DNA from: an uncultured bacterium | GTDB taxonomy: Bacteria; Bacteroidota; Bacteroidia; Bacteroidales; Rikenellaceae | Length of the DNA: 64,000 bases | Assembly (NCBI GenBank): GCA_905214725.1 | Contig: CAJMNH010000001.1 | Location: 62,001-126,000 of the forward strand | Direction of reading: 5' to 3' | Program-made: the position numbers and the translations under genes | Notes under the pieces: generated by a model | Seen by the model: only the letters and a program-made list of their open reading frames with translations | What the model was told of the DNA's origin: nothing | Databases searched by the model: none | Part shown: positions 26,333-35,457 of the stretch, one piece after another | Numbering within the stretch: the stretch's first letter is position 1 | Layout: each line of letters opens with the position of its first letter

Positions 26333-27373
26333 TTATTTGGCAATGTAGATGAATACCGGCAGGTGATCCGAAAATCCGCCTTGGAAGTTGTTGCCTACGT
26401 AGGTACGCAACGGGTAACCTTTATACTGTCCCTCCTGCTGAATAAGGTAGGACGGTTTGAAGATATTGCCGTAGAACTTGGTTTTCTTGTAAGGGTCTTT
26501 GACAAGCCGGAGTTTACCGGTAGAGCCGCGTGCGAGGTTCTCCGTGAGGACGATGTTGTCGAAGAGATTCCATTCGTCGTGGTAGGCGAGCGTACCCAGA
26601 CCGGCTTTGAGCATGTCGGCGAAAGGCGTGTAGAAATCGCCCGGTTGCAGGTCGTTGATCTTCGTCTTGGCTCCCAGATAGACCTCGACGCTCTCGTCGG
26701 TCGGATCGTCGTTGAAGTCTCCCATCCCGATGATCTTCGTTGCGGGATTTACCTTCAATGCCGAATCCGCGATGGCGCGCATCTGCGCGGCGGCGGCGTT
26801 GCGTTTGAAAGCCGAAGCGGCCTGTCCGCCCAGCCGCGAGGGCCAGTGGGATACCATGAAGAGGAACGGTTCGCCGTCGATGGTTCCCCACATCGTCACG
26901 ATACCGCGCGTGCGCCAGTTGGGCAGCGACGGGATCCTGACCGGAATGTCGGCGCTCCCTTCGAGCTTGAATACGTCCGGGCGGTACAAGAACGCCACGT
27001 CCACGCCGCGCAGGTCGGGCGAGTCGTAGTGACAAATGGCGTAACGTGCCGGCAGAAGCTTGCGCGTAGAGGCGATATCTTCGAGGATCGAGCGGTTCTC
27101 GATCTCCGAGACGCCGATCACGACCGGATAGTCGCGGTCGATGGCGGCGATGTCGAACAGAACGCGCTCCATGTTGTGAAGTTTCTTTTCGTATTTCGCC
27201 GAATTCCATTTTTTCGCGCCGTCGGGAAGGAACTCCTCGTCGTTGGTTTCGGGATCGTTGATGGTGTCGAAGAAGTTTTCCATGTTGTAGAACATGATCT
27301 TGTAGGGCTTCTGTGCGAAGCACATCACCATAACCGACGCCAGCGCGAGTGTGATTATCAGTTTCTTTCTCAT
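26333..27373 (-). CDS. Secreted endonuclease/exonuclease/phosphatase-family protein
   Basis: A 346-residue protein with a signal peptide (1-20, MCFAQ) and a complete EEP fold. Segments seen are MFYNMENFFD (metal Asn), SEIENRSILED (metal Glu), SHWPSRLGG (catalytic His), GMGDFNDDP (Asp/Asn pair) and C-terminal FSDHLPV (Asp-His). Family members cleave DNA, RNA, phosphoinositides or other phosphodiesters. Export and an adjacent non-specific nuclease favour extracellular nucleic acid as substrate. It is 11 bases before the TonB receptor gene in the same operon. Confidence 0.88.
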   Translation of the reverse strand: MRKKLIITLALASVMVMCFAQKPYKIMFYNMENFFDTINDPETNDEEFLPDGAKKWNSAKYEKKLHNMERVLFDIAAIDRDYPVVIGVSEIENRSILEDIASTRKLLPARYAICHYDSPDLRGVDVAFLYRPDVFKLEGSADIPVRIPSLPNWRTRGIVTMWGTIDGEPFLFMVSHWPSRLGGQAASAFKRNAAAAQMRAIADSALKVNPATKIIGMGDFNDDPTDESVEVYLGAKTKINDLQPGDFYTPFADMLKAGLGTLAYHDEWNLFDNIVLTENLARGSTGKLRLVKDPYKKTKFYGNIFKPSYLIQQEGQYKGYPLRTYVGNNFQGGFSDHLPVFIYIAK

Positions 27374-27384
27374 GATTCGAATTG

Positions 27385-28617
27385 TTAGTTAAACCCCCAG
27401 TCCGAGGGAGTGTTCTGTGTCTTGACTGCGGCGTCCACATCAGGAAAGAACGTGAAACCCGTCGTTTTCTCGATCTCCGCCACGCTCAGGCAATACTGCT
27501 TGCCGATCTGCTGTCCGCTCCGATTCGCCACCCAGAAACCGATGGTTTTCAGTTCCGATGCTTTGCAGTCTGCGATTCGCTTGCCGGTCGAGCCGTTTCG
27601 CGTGCGCAGCAGCACCTTGAAGTAGTTCGAGGGAATCGGACAGACATTTCCGGCCTTGTCTTTCGTTGTTGAGTCGTCGGAATTTGCGAAATAACATCCC
27701 GTGACGACATAGAGCGTATCCGGGCAGACGTATGTGCGCACTTTCGCTTCAAGGTCTTTCCACATGTTCTGATTGAGCTGTCCGAGCTGCGGGGTCATGT
27801 TCGAAGCGTAGAACGTCTGTTTGTTCATTTCCAGAACGCTCGAGCGGTCTTTCGACGGAATCTGATGCCCGCGGTTGTAGACGTAGCCGTTCTGATAACC
27901 GCCCAGCCAGAGCGCCGCCTGATATTGCTGCGGAATCTTCGGATCGGCCGCCCACGCGTTGCTGCGATCCAGCGATCCGATGTACGAGGCGTGCAGCGGA
28001 TAGGCCACCCAATGCGCCACGCGCAGTTTCTTGTCGAAGCAGAGCGAGTAGTTGCGCACGGTTTTCAGATTCATCTTGGCATAGTGGGCCGCATAAATGT
28101 AGTCTGCACCCTGCTTATCGGCGGGCAACTCGGGCCACTGTTTCGGCGTTTCGAACGGATTGTCGGTGGCGTTGGGCGCCAGTTGCGTCAGTTCGAACTC
28201 ATAGGGCGCCGAGCCGTTGTCGAAGACGATCGAGAAGGTCGCGATGCGGCTTTGCGTCGAGGTGTTGGCCTTGTAATAAAGGAACAGCAGGTTTTCGCCG
28301 CCGTCGACCGTGCCGCTGCGCTGCCGCCCTGCGGCCGAAAAGTCGAGGGCGCTCAGCGAGAGCCAGTCGCCGCCGGTGACCGTAGCCGTATAACCCAGCT
28401 GTCCGGTGCCGGAGACATCGATGATCACGCGCAGCGAAGCGACCTCCTCGCCGCTTGCGATCAGGCCGCTGATGATCGACGACCGTTCCAGTTCGCACGA
28501 CTCCACGCGAGCTGTCGCCGCATCGCCGTCGCTGTCGCTGCAGGCAGCGAAAAATACGGCGGCGATTACGACTGCGAGCCGGAACCATTGCTCGAGAAAA
28601 TGTGTCTTTATAGTCAT
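27385..28617 (-). CDS. DNA/RNA non-specific endonuclease lipoprotein
   Basis: A 410-residue lipoprotein (lipobox FFAAC, Cys26). Residues about 35-147 form a BACON-like beta-sandwich. Residues about 165-390 are an Endonuclease_NS (beta-beta-alpha metal) domain. The catalytic block is NRGHQIPSKDR, with NRGH at 248-251 in place of the usual DRGH. The predicted metal ligand Asn lies in LNQNMWKDLE. The enzyme should cut DNA and RNA at the cell surface. The Asp-to-Asn change at the first position is seen in some family members and need not inactivate it. It lies 11 bases before the EEP gene. Confidence 0.87.
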   Translation of the reverse strand: MTIKTHFLEQWFRLAVVIAAVFFAACSDSDGDAATARVESCELERSSIISGLIASGEEVASLRVIIDVSGTGQLGYTATVTGGDWLSLSALDFSAAGRQRSGTVDGGENLLFLYYKANTSTQSRIATFSIVFDNGSAPYEFELTQLAPNATDNPFETPKQWPELPADKQGADYIYAAHYAKMNLKTVRNYSLCFDKKLRVAHWVAYPLHASYIGSLDRSNAWAADPKIPQQYQAALWLGGYQNGYVYNRGHQIPSKDRSSVLEMNKQTFYASNMTPQLGQLNQNMWKDLEAKVRTYVCPDTLYVVTGCYFANSDDSTTKDKAGNVCPIPSNYFKVLLRTRNGSTGKRIADCKASELKTIGFWVANRSGQQIGKQYCLSVAEIEKTTGFTFFPDVDAAVKTQNTPSDWGFN

Positions 28618-28670
28618 TCGAAACGTATCTGAACCACCGGCGGCGTTACCCGCCGGCGATCTTTGTCAAC

Positions 28671-31600
28671 TTAGTTTTTTTTGAAGAAGCAGAAACCTTT
28701 TCCGTAGGACGATTGTACATAAGGTCGCAGGAACCGGCTCGTTGCACTGTTTGCACACATCATGTAGATGGCAGGGTAGTCGAATGTTTGTCCTTCTACC
28801 GTCCCCGATGCGCTTGTCGTGGCGATCACGCCGCTTGCATCCTCGGTGAATGTCCAAGGCTGTGCGGGGGCATCGGCCAGAACGAGTCCTTGTTTAGGTT
28901 TTCCGCTGTCGATGATGCCCGTACCGATCAGGTATTTGCTGCCTTGCTTGATGTGGAATCCGTTTTCTGCGGCTTCGAACGTGAATTCAATCGCTTCGTA
29001 ATCGCCTGCTTGGGTCAGAGTCTTCGAACTTTCATCATAGGTATATACAGACGTGAAACCTTGTCCGTATGAAGCGAAACCATTAACCAGTTGGAGACCG
29101 TAGGTACCGCCCGGTTCGCAACCGATGAATCCGGTCATGCCGTCGACGATTCCTGTCACAGTGGTGATTTTGTCGTAGGTTGTACCGGAAGGTTGACCGC
29201 CCGCCGCAGCCTGCGAGACGGGGACGGTCTTCGCTGCGACTTTGGTCGTGCCGCCGTCGTTGGTCAGATAGACCGTGATCGTGGCGTTGCGTGCGCTGCC
29301 GGTGTTTGCGGTCGGGGTGACCGTGACGGTCGTACCGGAGACTACGGCGGGGAAATTGGTCGGATCGGACGACGTTGCGCCTACCGTGTAGCCGTCGGCG
29401 TTGCCGGGCGTGCAGGCGATCGTCTTGGCCGCATCGGTAGCGAGGAACGACAGCGAGGTCGGGTTGACGCTCAGCGTCGGCTGGGTCGGCGTGCTGCCGC
29501 CGTCGCCGTAGAAGAGTTCGATCTTGGCGAACTGACAGTTTTTCTTCGTAACGGTGATCCGGTAGGAGGTGTTGGCTGCCGTGCCGCTCAGTTCGTACGT
29601 TGCTACGCCTTGTCCGACAACTTGCGTCAGGCCGCCGCTGATATCAGATCCGTTTGTATCCGTGACGGAGGCTTCGCAATCTCCCGAAGCGCCGCTGGCA
29701 CCGGTCAGGATGACTTTGGTCAGAGCCTTGCCGCTGATGGCGGGCAGTTCGATATAGGCGCCGGCCTTACCAATGAAGAATGCCTCGTATTCGGAACCTG
29801 CGTTGTAGTTGTTGTAGAACCAGTAGAACTCGCCGTCGGCACTGGCCTTGATATTATAGATATAGCCGTCGATCGTATAAGTTCCTTCGGTATCGGATGC
29901 TTTGACATCTTTGTCATGGTAGGTGAACGCCGGCGTAGCCATGTCTACTCCGCGCGTGAAATCGAGCACGATGTGCGACGGATCGGAAGGTTCGGTGCCG
30001 CCGGCCGCAGCCTGCGAGACGGGGACGGTCTTCGTCGCGACTTTGGTTGCGCCGCCGTCGTTGGTCAGATAGACCGTGATCGTGGCGTTACGTGCGCTTG
30101 ACCCCGTATTTTCAGTCGGAGTGACGGTGACGGTCGTACCCGAAGTTGCGGTGGGGAAGTTGGTCGGGTCGGACGACGTTGCGCCTACCGTGTAGCCGTC
30201 GGCGTTGCCGGGCGTGCAGGCGATCGTCTTGGCCGCATCGGTAGCGAGGAACGACAGCGAGGTCGGGTTGACGCTCAGCGTCGGTTCGGCCGGCGTGCTG
30301 CCGCCCAGATCGATCTCCGTACCGCCCTGACCGGTCGAAAGCGTCATGTCGTCGATAGCGAACACCGATTCTTCGTCGACTGCGAATTTCACATAGAGAT
30401 AGTTCGTGGCCTGCTTCAGTTTGAACTTCGAGGTGGCGAATACCCAGAATTGATCGGCCTGCGCATAGGTATACTCGACCGTCTTCCAATTGGTTCCGTC
30501 GGCGCTCAGCGAGAGATGGAACTTCTCCGGTTTGAATTCGTTGTCGTAGGTTTTATCCGTTTCGTTATACTTGGAATAGGCCGCGCCGAAGGTCAATTGC
30601 AGATCCTGTGCCGTTCCGATCGTAATTTTGTTGATATAGAAGACTGGACCGGTTGTTCCGAAGAAAACCTTGTTCGCACCGGAAGCTCCGCTATAACCGG
30701 CACTGGGCTTGCCGGTTGTACGGATCGACATCTTGCCTTCTCCGGTATAAGAGACTTCGCCTGCACCCGAACCGGTTTTTGCCCAGCCCGTATAGTTGCT
30801 GATAAGCGGTTTGGCCGATACGTCTACCGTACCGCAAGTCTCGTTGTAGATAACGTCGCCGGGCGTCGGGTCGGGTTCGTCGCTGCCGCCGAGATCGATT
30901 TCGGAGCCGCCGTTGCCAGTGGCGAGCGTCACGTCGTCGATAGCGAATACCGACTCTTCGTCGACTGCATACTTCACATAGAGATAGGTCGCCTTATTCT
31001 TCAGTTTGAACTTCGACGTGGCGAACACCCAGTATTGATCGGCCTGCGCATAGGTATACTCGACCGTCTTCCAATTGGTTCCGTCGGCGCTCAGCGAGAG
31101 ATGGAACTTCTCCGGTTTGAACTCGTTGTCGTAGGTTTTATCCGTTTCGTTATACTTGGAATAGGCCGCTCCGAAGGTAAGTTGCAGATCCTGTGCGCCG
31201 TCGAGCTTGATCTTGTTGATGATCATGGCCGGGTTCTGCGTTCCGAAGAACGCCTTGTTGGCGCCCGATGCGCCTTCGTAACCGGCGCTGGGTTTGCCGG
31301 TTGTACGGATCGATACCTTGCCTTCTCCGGTATAGGAGACTTCGCCTGCACCCGAACCGGTTTTCGCCCAGCCCGTATAGTCGCTGATAAGCGGTTTGGC
31401 CGATACGTCGACCGTACCGAAGGATTCATAATAGATGGCATTGCCGGGTTCCGGTCCGGGGCCCGGCCCCCCCCCGTCGCTCAGGGCTTCGATATCTGCC
31501 TTCTTGGTCGGGATGAGCTGTGCGCTTTCGCGGTAGGTTTCGGCCACGCCGTAGATCGTACCGGTCTTGTCGGCGATGTACATGTCGGCGAATCCGGTCG

Positions 31601-32576
31601 CATAGCGTCCCTGATTCATATAGACGGTCAAAGGCTTGCCTGCGGCATCGTTGAGAATGACCGACTGGGGCGAACTTTCGACCGTCCAGCTCTTGCCGAC
31701 CCACGACGACTGGGGCGTCATGTTGTTCAGTTTGACGTACTGCGCCTGATATTCGCCCGAGTTGAACTTCTCTACCGAAAGCGAGGGGATCACCAGATCG
31801 ACCTTGTCTTCGCTGACGGTGACCACGACATCGGTCAACTGACGTACATTGTTGAATGCGTAGTAGTTCGCATTTTCGAGATTGAGCGTGACCTTCCGGC
31901 CTGCGGGATATTTCGTCGCCGGATCGTTCGACATGGCGAAATCGGCGCCGTAGAGGACGATGGCCGACTTCTCGAGGCCGTTGTTGTCGCCCACATAGAG
32001 TTTGCGGTTGTTGTTGCCCGCCGCGTCGTTGGCCAGAATCACGGCTTCGATCGTCGTCTCGCTGTACTGCAGCGGCATGGCGTTGTCCGAACCGACGGCT
32101 CCGCTCAGGCGGCTGTCGCCCAAAATGTACTCGACCAGCTTACCGACGGCACCCTTCGTCGGGGGAACATAGTTGCCCTGCGTAACGGTGAGGTATTTCC
32201 GATACAGCTCCCCATAGGTATTGCTCAGCGTGAAAACCAGCCGGCCCATATGGGGCTGCGCCGATTCGCCGACGGTGATTTTCACCGTGCCGTCGCCGTT
32301 GTAAACGCCTTCGGAGATTTCGTTGCCTGAAACTTTGAAATACATCCACTCCTTCTGGGTCTCTTCGTCTTCGTAGGCTACCGTCCACTGGCGATTGCTC
32401 TTCACCGTAACGGTCGCGTCTTCGGTGGTCGTTCCGGTAAAGGCGACGGTCTCCTCCGACAACTCCAGCATGGGAGCCTGCTTGTCGACATCGTCGTCCA
32501 CGCAGGCCGTGAACGCCGTCGCGGCGATCGTCAGCATTGCGCAAAACAATGTCTTCCATAGATTTAGTTGCTTCAT
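28671..32576 (-). CDS. Multidomain BACON/DUF5689 repeat lipoprotein
   Basis: A 1301-residue lipoprotein (lipobox FTAC, Cys25), first gene of the nuclease/TonB operon. Domains in order: a BACON-like domain (about 35-135), a DUF5689 domain (about 140-360), a Gly/Pro linker containing the G9 tract (near 368), and two near-identical beta-sandwich repeats of about 195 residues. A BACON-like unit (VNPTSLSFLATDAAKTIACTP) follows, then another beta-sandwich, a second copy of that BACON-like unit, and a C-terminal domain of about 190 residues. Binding modules on a stalk fit a surface capture protein for the operon's ligand. No catalytic motif is seen. Confidence 0.8.
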   Translation of the reverse strand: MKQLNLWKTLFCAMLTIAATAFTACVDDDVDKQAPMLELSEETVAFTGTTTEDATVTVKSNRQWTVAYEDEETQKEWMYFKVSGNEISEGVYNGDGTVKITVGESAQPHMGRLVFTLSNTYGELYRKYLTVTQGNYVPPTKGAVGKLVEYILGDSRLSGAVGSDNAMPLQYSETTIEAVILANDAAGNNNRKLYVGDNNGLEKSAIVLYGADFAMSNDPATKYPAGRKVTLNLENANYYAFNNVRQLTDVVVTVSEDKVDLVIPSLSVEKFNSGEYQAQYVKLNNMTPQSSWVGKSWTVESSPQSVILNDAAGKPLTVYMNQGRYATGFADMYIADKTGTIYGVAETYRESAQLIPTKKADIEALSDGGGPGPGPEPGNAIYYESFGTVDVSAKPLISDYTGWAKTGSGAGEVSYTGEGKVSIRTTGKPSAGYEGASGANKAFFGTQNPAMIINKIKLDGAQDLQLTFGAAYSKYNETDKTYDNEFKPEKFHLSLSADGTNWKTVEYTYAQADQYWVFATSKFKLKNKATYLYVKYAVDEESVFAIDDVTLATGNGGSEIDLGGSDEPDPTPGDVIYNETCGTVDVSAKPLISNYTGWAKTGSGAGEVSYTGEGKMSIRTTGKPSAGYSGASGANKVFFGTTGPVFYINKITIGTAQDLQLTFGAAYSKYNETDKTYDNEFKPEKFHLSLSADGTNWKTVEYTYAQADQFWVFATSKFKLKQATNYLYVKFAVDEESVFAIDDMTLSTGQGGTEIDLGGSTPAEPTLSVNPTSLSFLATDAAKTIACTPGNADGYTVGATSSDPTNFPTATSGTTVTVTPTENTGSSARNATITVYLTNDGGATKVATKTVPVSQAAAGGTEPSDPSHIVLDFTRGVDMATPAFTYHDKDVKASDTEGTYTIDGYIYNIKASADGEFYWFYNNYNAGSEYEAFFIGKAGAYIELPAISGKALTKVILTGASGASGDCEASVTDTNGSDISGGLTQVVGQGVATYELSGTAANTSYRITVTKKNCQFAKIELFYGDGGSTPTQPTLSVNPTSLSFLATDAAKTIACTPGNADGYTVGATSSDPTNFPAVVSGTTVTVTPTANTGSARNATITVYLTNDGGTTKVAAKTVPVSQAAAGGQPSGTTYDKITTVTGIVDGMTGFIGCEPGGTYGLQLVNGFASYGQGFTSVYTYDESSKTLTQAGDYEAIEFTFEAAENGFHIKQGSKYLIGTGIIDSGKPKQGLVLADAPAQPWTFTEDASGVIATTSASGTVEGQTFDYPAIYMMCANSATSRFLRPYVQSSYGKGFCFFKKN
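30310..31440 (-). repeat. Near-identical tandem modules within the BACON/DUF5689 gene
   Basis: Two modules repeat with a period of 585 bases (195 codons). For example, the block starting GCGCATAGGTATACTCGACC occurs at 30461 and again at 31046, and the match continues for over 100 bases with very few changes. A smaller BACON-like unit recurs between about 29210-29470 and 30000-30280. Confidence 0.85.
31467..31475 (-). repeat. G9 homopolymer in the BACON/DUF5689 gene
   Basis: Nine G on the coding strand encode the glycines of the linker DGGGPGPGPEPG between the DUF5689 domain and the first tandem module. Slippage would release only the N-terminal third of the protein. Confidence 0.8.
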
Positions 32577-32784
32577 AATAAAATTGAATTTAGTGTGAAT
32601 ATAATATTACATTTATTATTCTTTTCCATAAGGTGGATTTTCAATCAAAGTTATGATCTTTTCTTCGAATAAGCAATTAAAAATCGATATATTTTCGGTC
32701 GAAAGAATGGAAATATGTAATGTATTCCGTCGGTTTTTGAACCGATTCATTCTTTGTGACGATTAAATCGATGAGGATAAAACA
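32577..32784. other. Upstream region of the nuclease operon
   Basis: About 200 AT-rich bases before the minus-strand operon. I see no open frame and no clean TAnnTTTG box, so the operon promoter is not identified. It may depend on an alternative sigma factor or activator. Confidence 0.4.
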
Positions 32785-32816
32785 GATACCGGCCCATCGC
32801 ATGACGGGTCGGTATC
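32785..32816 (-). terminator. Terminator after the DUF4293 gene
   Basis: An 11-base stem (GATACCG.CCC with GGG.CGGTATC, one G-T pair) is followed on the minus strand by TGTTTT. It lies 18 bases after the DUF4293 stop. Confidence 0.75.
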
Positions 32817-32834
32817 TCGGGGGATCGGATGGTT

Positions 32835-33299
32835 TTAACGGATTCGGTTCATTGAGCGGATCGTCAGTTCGTCGCGGAAAACGGCGCGGACGGCCAGATA
32901 GGTGAAGATCATCGCAATGAGCGGCAGAATCAGCGGAATCTTGACGCTCTGAACATGGAATTCGAAGGACGCGAAGACGCGGTAGCTCAGGAAATAATAG
33001 ATGCCCATCATGATTTGCGCGCCCAGCAGCAGAATCATCTCCACGATGCCGAGACGGAATTGGAGCATCCTGCGTTTGAACAGAAAAATGGTTACGAGCG
33101 GCAACGCCAGCGCCAAGACCAGCAGAATGCCCATGTAAAGGGTCGACTGTACGGTCTCTCCGTCCGCCGATCGCAGTCCGAAGGCGTAAAGCGAGAACTC
33201 CTCGCCGCCGCTTGCGAACGAAGCCAGCGGCAGGAATGCGGCGCAGGCGACCAATCCTGCGACGAATAACAAATATACGGTTTGAATACGTTGTATCAT
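32835..33299 (-). CDS. DUF4293 membrane protein
   Basis: A 154-residue protein with four predicted membrane segments (about 7-28, 48-72, 82-100, 118-138). It starts with MIQRIQTVYLL, the typical opening of DUF4293. The ATG at 33299 is chosen because it gives this standard start; an earlier in-frame start adds ten polar residues. Function unknown. It is the last gene of the mltG operon. Confidence 0.8.
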   Translation of the reverse strand: MIQRIQTVYLLFVAGLVACAAFLPLASFASGGEEFSLYAFGLRSADGETVQSTLYMGILLVLALALPLVTIFLFKRRMLQFRLGIVEMILLLGAQIMMGIYYFLSYRVFASFEFHVQSVKIPLILPLIAMIFTYLAVRAVFRDELTIRSMNRIR

Positions 33300-33309
33300 G
33301 ATTTTAAAT

Positions 33310-34272
33310 TTATCGAATCGTCTTGTCAATCAGGTATTTGTTCCGGTCGGAGGCGTTTCGGTCGATCAGCTCGCCCAGAAATCCCGCCAGAAAGAACTGT
33401 ACGCCGAGGACGACCAGCAGCATCGAGAGGTAGAAGAGCGGCTGTTCGGTAACGGCCCGCAGCGGCAGTTCGTGCGCCTGTTTGTAGAGTTTGGCGGCGA
33501 TGATCCAGATCGTCGAAAAACCGCCCAGCAAAAACATGATCGTCCCCAGTCCGCCGAAGAAGTACATCGGCGAGCGGCCGAAGCGGGAGAGGAACGAGAC
33601 GGTGATCAGGTCCAGATACCCTTTGAGCATCCGTTCCATACCGAATTTCGAGCGACCGTATTTACGCACCCGATGGCAGACCGTCTTTTCACCGATACGG
33701 CAGAACCCCGCCTCCTTGGCCAGAATGGGAATGTAACGGTGCATTTCGCCGTAGACCTCGATCGCCTTGACCACCTTGCGGCGGTAGGCTTTCAGCCCGC
33801 AGTTGAAATCGTGGAGTTTGATGCCCGAAACGGTACGCGCCGTCCAGTTGAAAAACTTGCTGGGCCAGCGTTTCCCGATGGGGTCGCGGCGCTTCTGCTT
33901 CCACCCCGAGACCATATCGTATCCCTCTTCGACGATCATGCGGCGCATCTCGGGAATTTCGTCGGGCGAGTCCTGCAGGTCGGCGTCCATCGTGAATACG
34001 ACATCGCCTTCGGCAGCGGCGAACCCGCAGTAAAGAGCGGCCGATTTGCCATAGTTGCGCGCAAATCCGATGGCTCGCAGGGAGGAATATTGCTCTTTGA
34101 GGCGCTCGATCACCTCCCACGAACCGTCGGTCGAACCGTCGTCGACGAAAATAATCTCGTAGGAAAACCCGTTTTCATGCGCTACGCGGTCGATCCAAGC
34201 CGTCAGTTCGGGCAGCGACTCCTCCTCGTTGTAGAGCGGAACGACCACCGAAATATCCAATCGTTTTTCCAT
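33310..34272 (-). CDS. Family 2 glycosyltransferase (DPM1/GtrB-like)
   Basis: A 320-residue inner-membrane enzyme. The N-terminal GT-A domain has VVPLYNEEESL, FVDDGSTDGSW and the metal/nucleotide motif DADLQD (96-101). Two C-terminal membrane segments (about 235-262 and 278-302) resemble polyprenyl-phosphate sugar transferases such as GtrB and DPM synthase. It probably loads a sugar onto undecaprenyl phosphate; donor and use are unknown. It starts 4 bases after the DUF4199 gene. Confidence 0.88.
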   Translation of the reverse strand: MEKRLDISVVVPLYNEEESLPELTAWIDRVAHENGFSYEIIFVDDGSTDGSWEVIERLKEQYSSLRAIGFARNYGKSAALYCGFAAAEGDVVFTMDADLQDSPDEIPEMRRMIVEEGYDMVSGWKQKRRDPIGKRWPSKFFNWTARTVSGIKLHDFNCGLKAYRRKVVKAIEVYGEMHRYIPILAKEAGFCRIGEKTVCHRVRKYGRSKFGMERMLKGYLDLITVSFLSRFGRSPMYFFGGLGTIMFLLGGFSTIWIIAAKLYKQAHELPLRAVTEQPLFYLSMLLVVLGVQFFLAGFLGELIDRNASDRNKYLIDKTIR

Positions 34273-34276
34273 TCCG

Positions 34277-34807
34277 TTACTCCTCCGTATGGTTCGTCGG
34301 ATTGTTGTCGAATCGCTGTCTGGGCTGTGCGACGGCGGCGAGCACCAGTCCGAAAAGCAATCCGATGATGAGTTGTCCGAGGACGGCCGAAACGGTGATC
34401 CACAGGGGCGACTGCACCATCCGGTTCATCTGGACGATCATTTCGTTCGTATAGAAGCCGGTTTTTGCAAATACTGCGAACATCTGCTCATAGGCGGCGG
34501 AGTATTTGGCCGTGAAGAGAATGCGGCTGGCGAGAATCGTGTAGGCGGCATTGATGACGCCTATGAAGAGCGCCATGGCTACGATGAACCCCAATCGCTT
34601 TCCGTATCCGTATTCCTCTTCGAGAGTCGAATAGAGGGACGCCCGTTTCCGGGTATAATGTACGAGCAGCCAGAGATAGACGGCGAATCCGATGAATCCG
34701 AAGATCCCTACGCCCGTAATATCGCTCAGCAGCGAGCAGGCGGCTGAAACGCAGCCGATGATAGCGCCGTACTTGGCGGCATCGTTCCAAAAATTCGTCT
34801 GATTCAT
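34277..34807 (-). CDS. DUF4199 membrane protein
   Basis: A 176-residue protein with four hydrophobic segments and the DUF4199 layout (N-terminal FWNDAAKYGAIIG, middle EEEYGYGKRLGFIVAMALFIGVINAAY). The function is unknown; the family commonly sits next to a family 2 glycosyltransferase in Bacteroidetes, as here. A TAATTTTG -7 box (34816-34823, minus strand) lies just before the start, so it may also be transcribed alone. Confidence 0.82.
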   Translation of the reverse strand: MNQTNFWNDAAKYGAIIGCVSAACSLLSDITGVGIFGFIGFAVYLWLLVHYTRKRASLYSTLEEEYGYGKRLGFIVAMALFIGVINAAYTILASRILFTAKYSAAYEQMFAVFAKTGFYTNEMIVQMNRMVQSPLWITVSAVLGQLIIGLLFGLVLAAVAQPRQRFDNNPTNHTEE

Positions 34808-34834
34808 ATTGCTGTCAAAATTAGCGTTTGTTTG

Positions 34835-35437
34835 TCAATTGAGTTCGGCTGCGCCTTGCCGCACGATCTGCGGTTCCTCCTGCGTGAGGTCGACGACAGT
34901 GGTCGGCGTCAGCGAACCGTAGCCTCCGTCTACGACCAGCGCCACTTCGCGGCCGTAGCGTTCGTGGATCAGTTCGGGGTCGGTCATGTATTCGGTCACT
35001 TCGTCGTCGCTTTTGAGCGATGCGGTAATGAGCGGACAGCCCAGCCGCTCGACGATTGCGCGTGGAATCGTATTGTCGGGGACACGCACGCCGATCGTCT
35101 TGCGGCGCTGCAACGCTTTGTCGGGCATGCGCGACGATGCGTTGAGCAGGAAGGTGATCGCTCCGGGCAGGTTGCGTTTGAGTATTTTAAACGTCGCGTT
35201 GTCCACCCGGCAGTACTCCGCCGCCTGAGAGATGCCGTCGCAGATGATGCTCAGATCGTCGGTCTGTTTGCCGCTGAGTTGTTTGAGCCGCTCCAAACCG
35301 CGCGCCGAGCGCAGCGAACATCCGTAAGCATAGACCGAGTCGGTGGGGTAGACGATCACGCCGTCGCGCTCCAACGCGTCGACGACGCGCTGCATCTCCC
35401 GCTCAGCAGGATTTTGGGGATAAATACGCAGGATCAT
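34835..35437 (-). CDS. Sua5/YciO/YrdC-family protein (threonylcarbamoyl-AMP synthase-like)
   Basis: A 200-residue YrdC-fold protein. True TsaC/Sua5 enzymes make threonylcarbamoyl-AMP for t6A modification of tRNAs. Seen here are VIVYPTDSVYAYGCSL, KRNLPGAITFLL, IGVRVPDN and LVVDGGYG. The YciO-type features YPTDSVYA and the lack of a C-terminal Sua5 domain leave open that it is a YciO-like paralogue. A -7 box TATCTTTG (35445-35452) lies only 8 bases before the ATG, so a transcript from it would be nearly leaderless. Confidence 0.85.
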   Translation of the reverse strand: MILRIYPQNPAEREMQRVVDALERDGVIVYPTDSVYAYGCSLRSARGLERLKQLSGKQTDDLSIICDGISQAAEYCRVDNATFKILKRNLPGAITFLLNASSRMPDKALQRRKTIGVRVPDNTIPRAIVERLGCPLITASLKSDDEVTEYMTDPELIHERYGREVALVVDGGYGSLTPTTVVDLTQEEPQIVRQGAAELN

Positions 35438-35457
35438 ACGAGGGCAAAGATACGATT

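Noticed and set aside
28637..28656. GC-rich hairpin between the capture lipoprotein and nuclease genes
   Set aside because: No T run follows on the minus strand, so it is not a convincing terminator; it may only be a processing or stability element.
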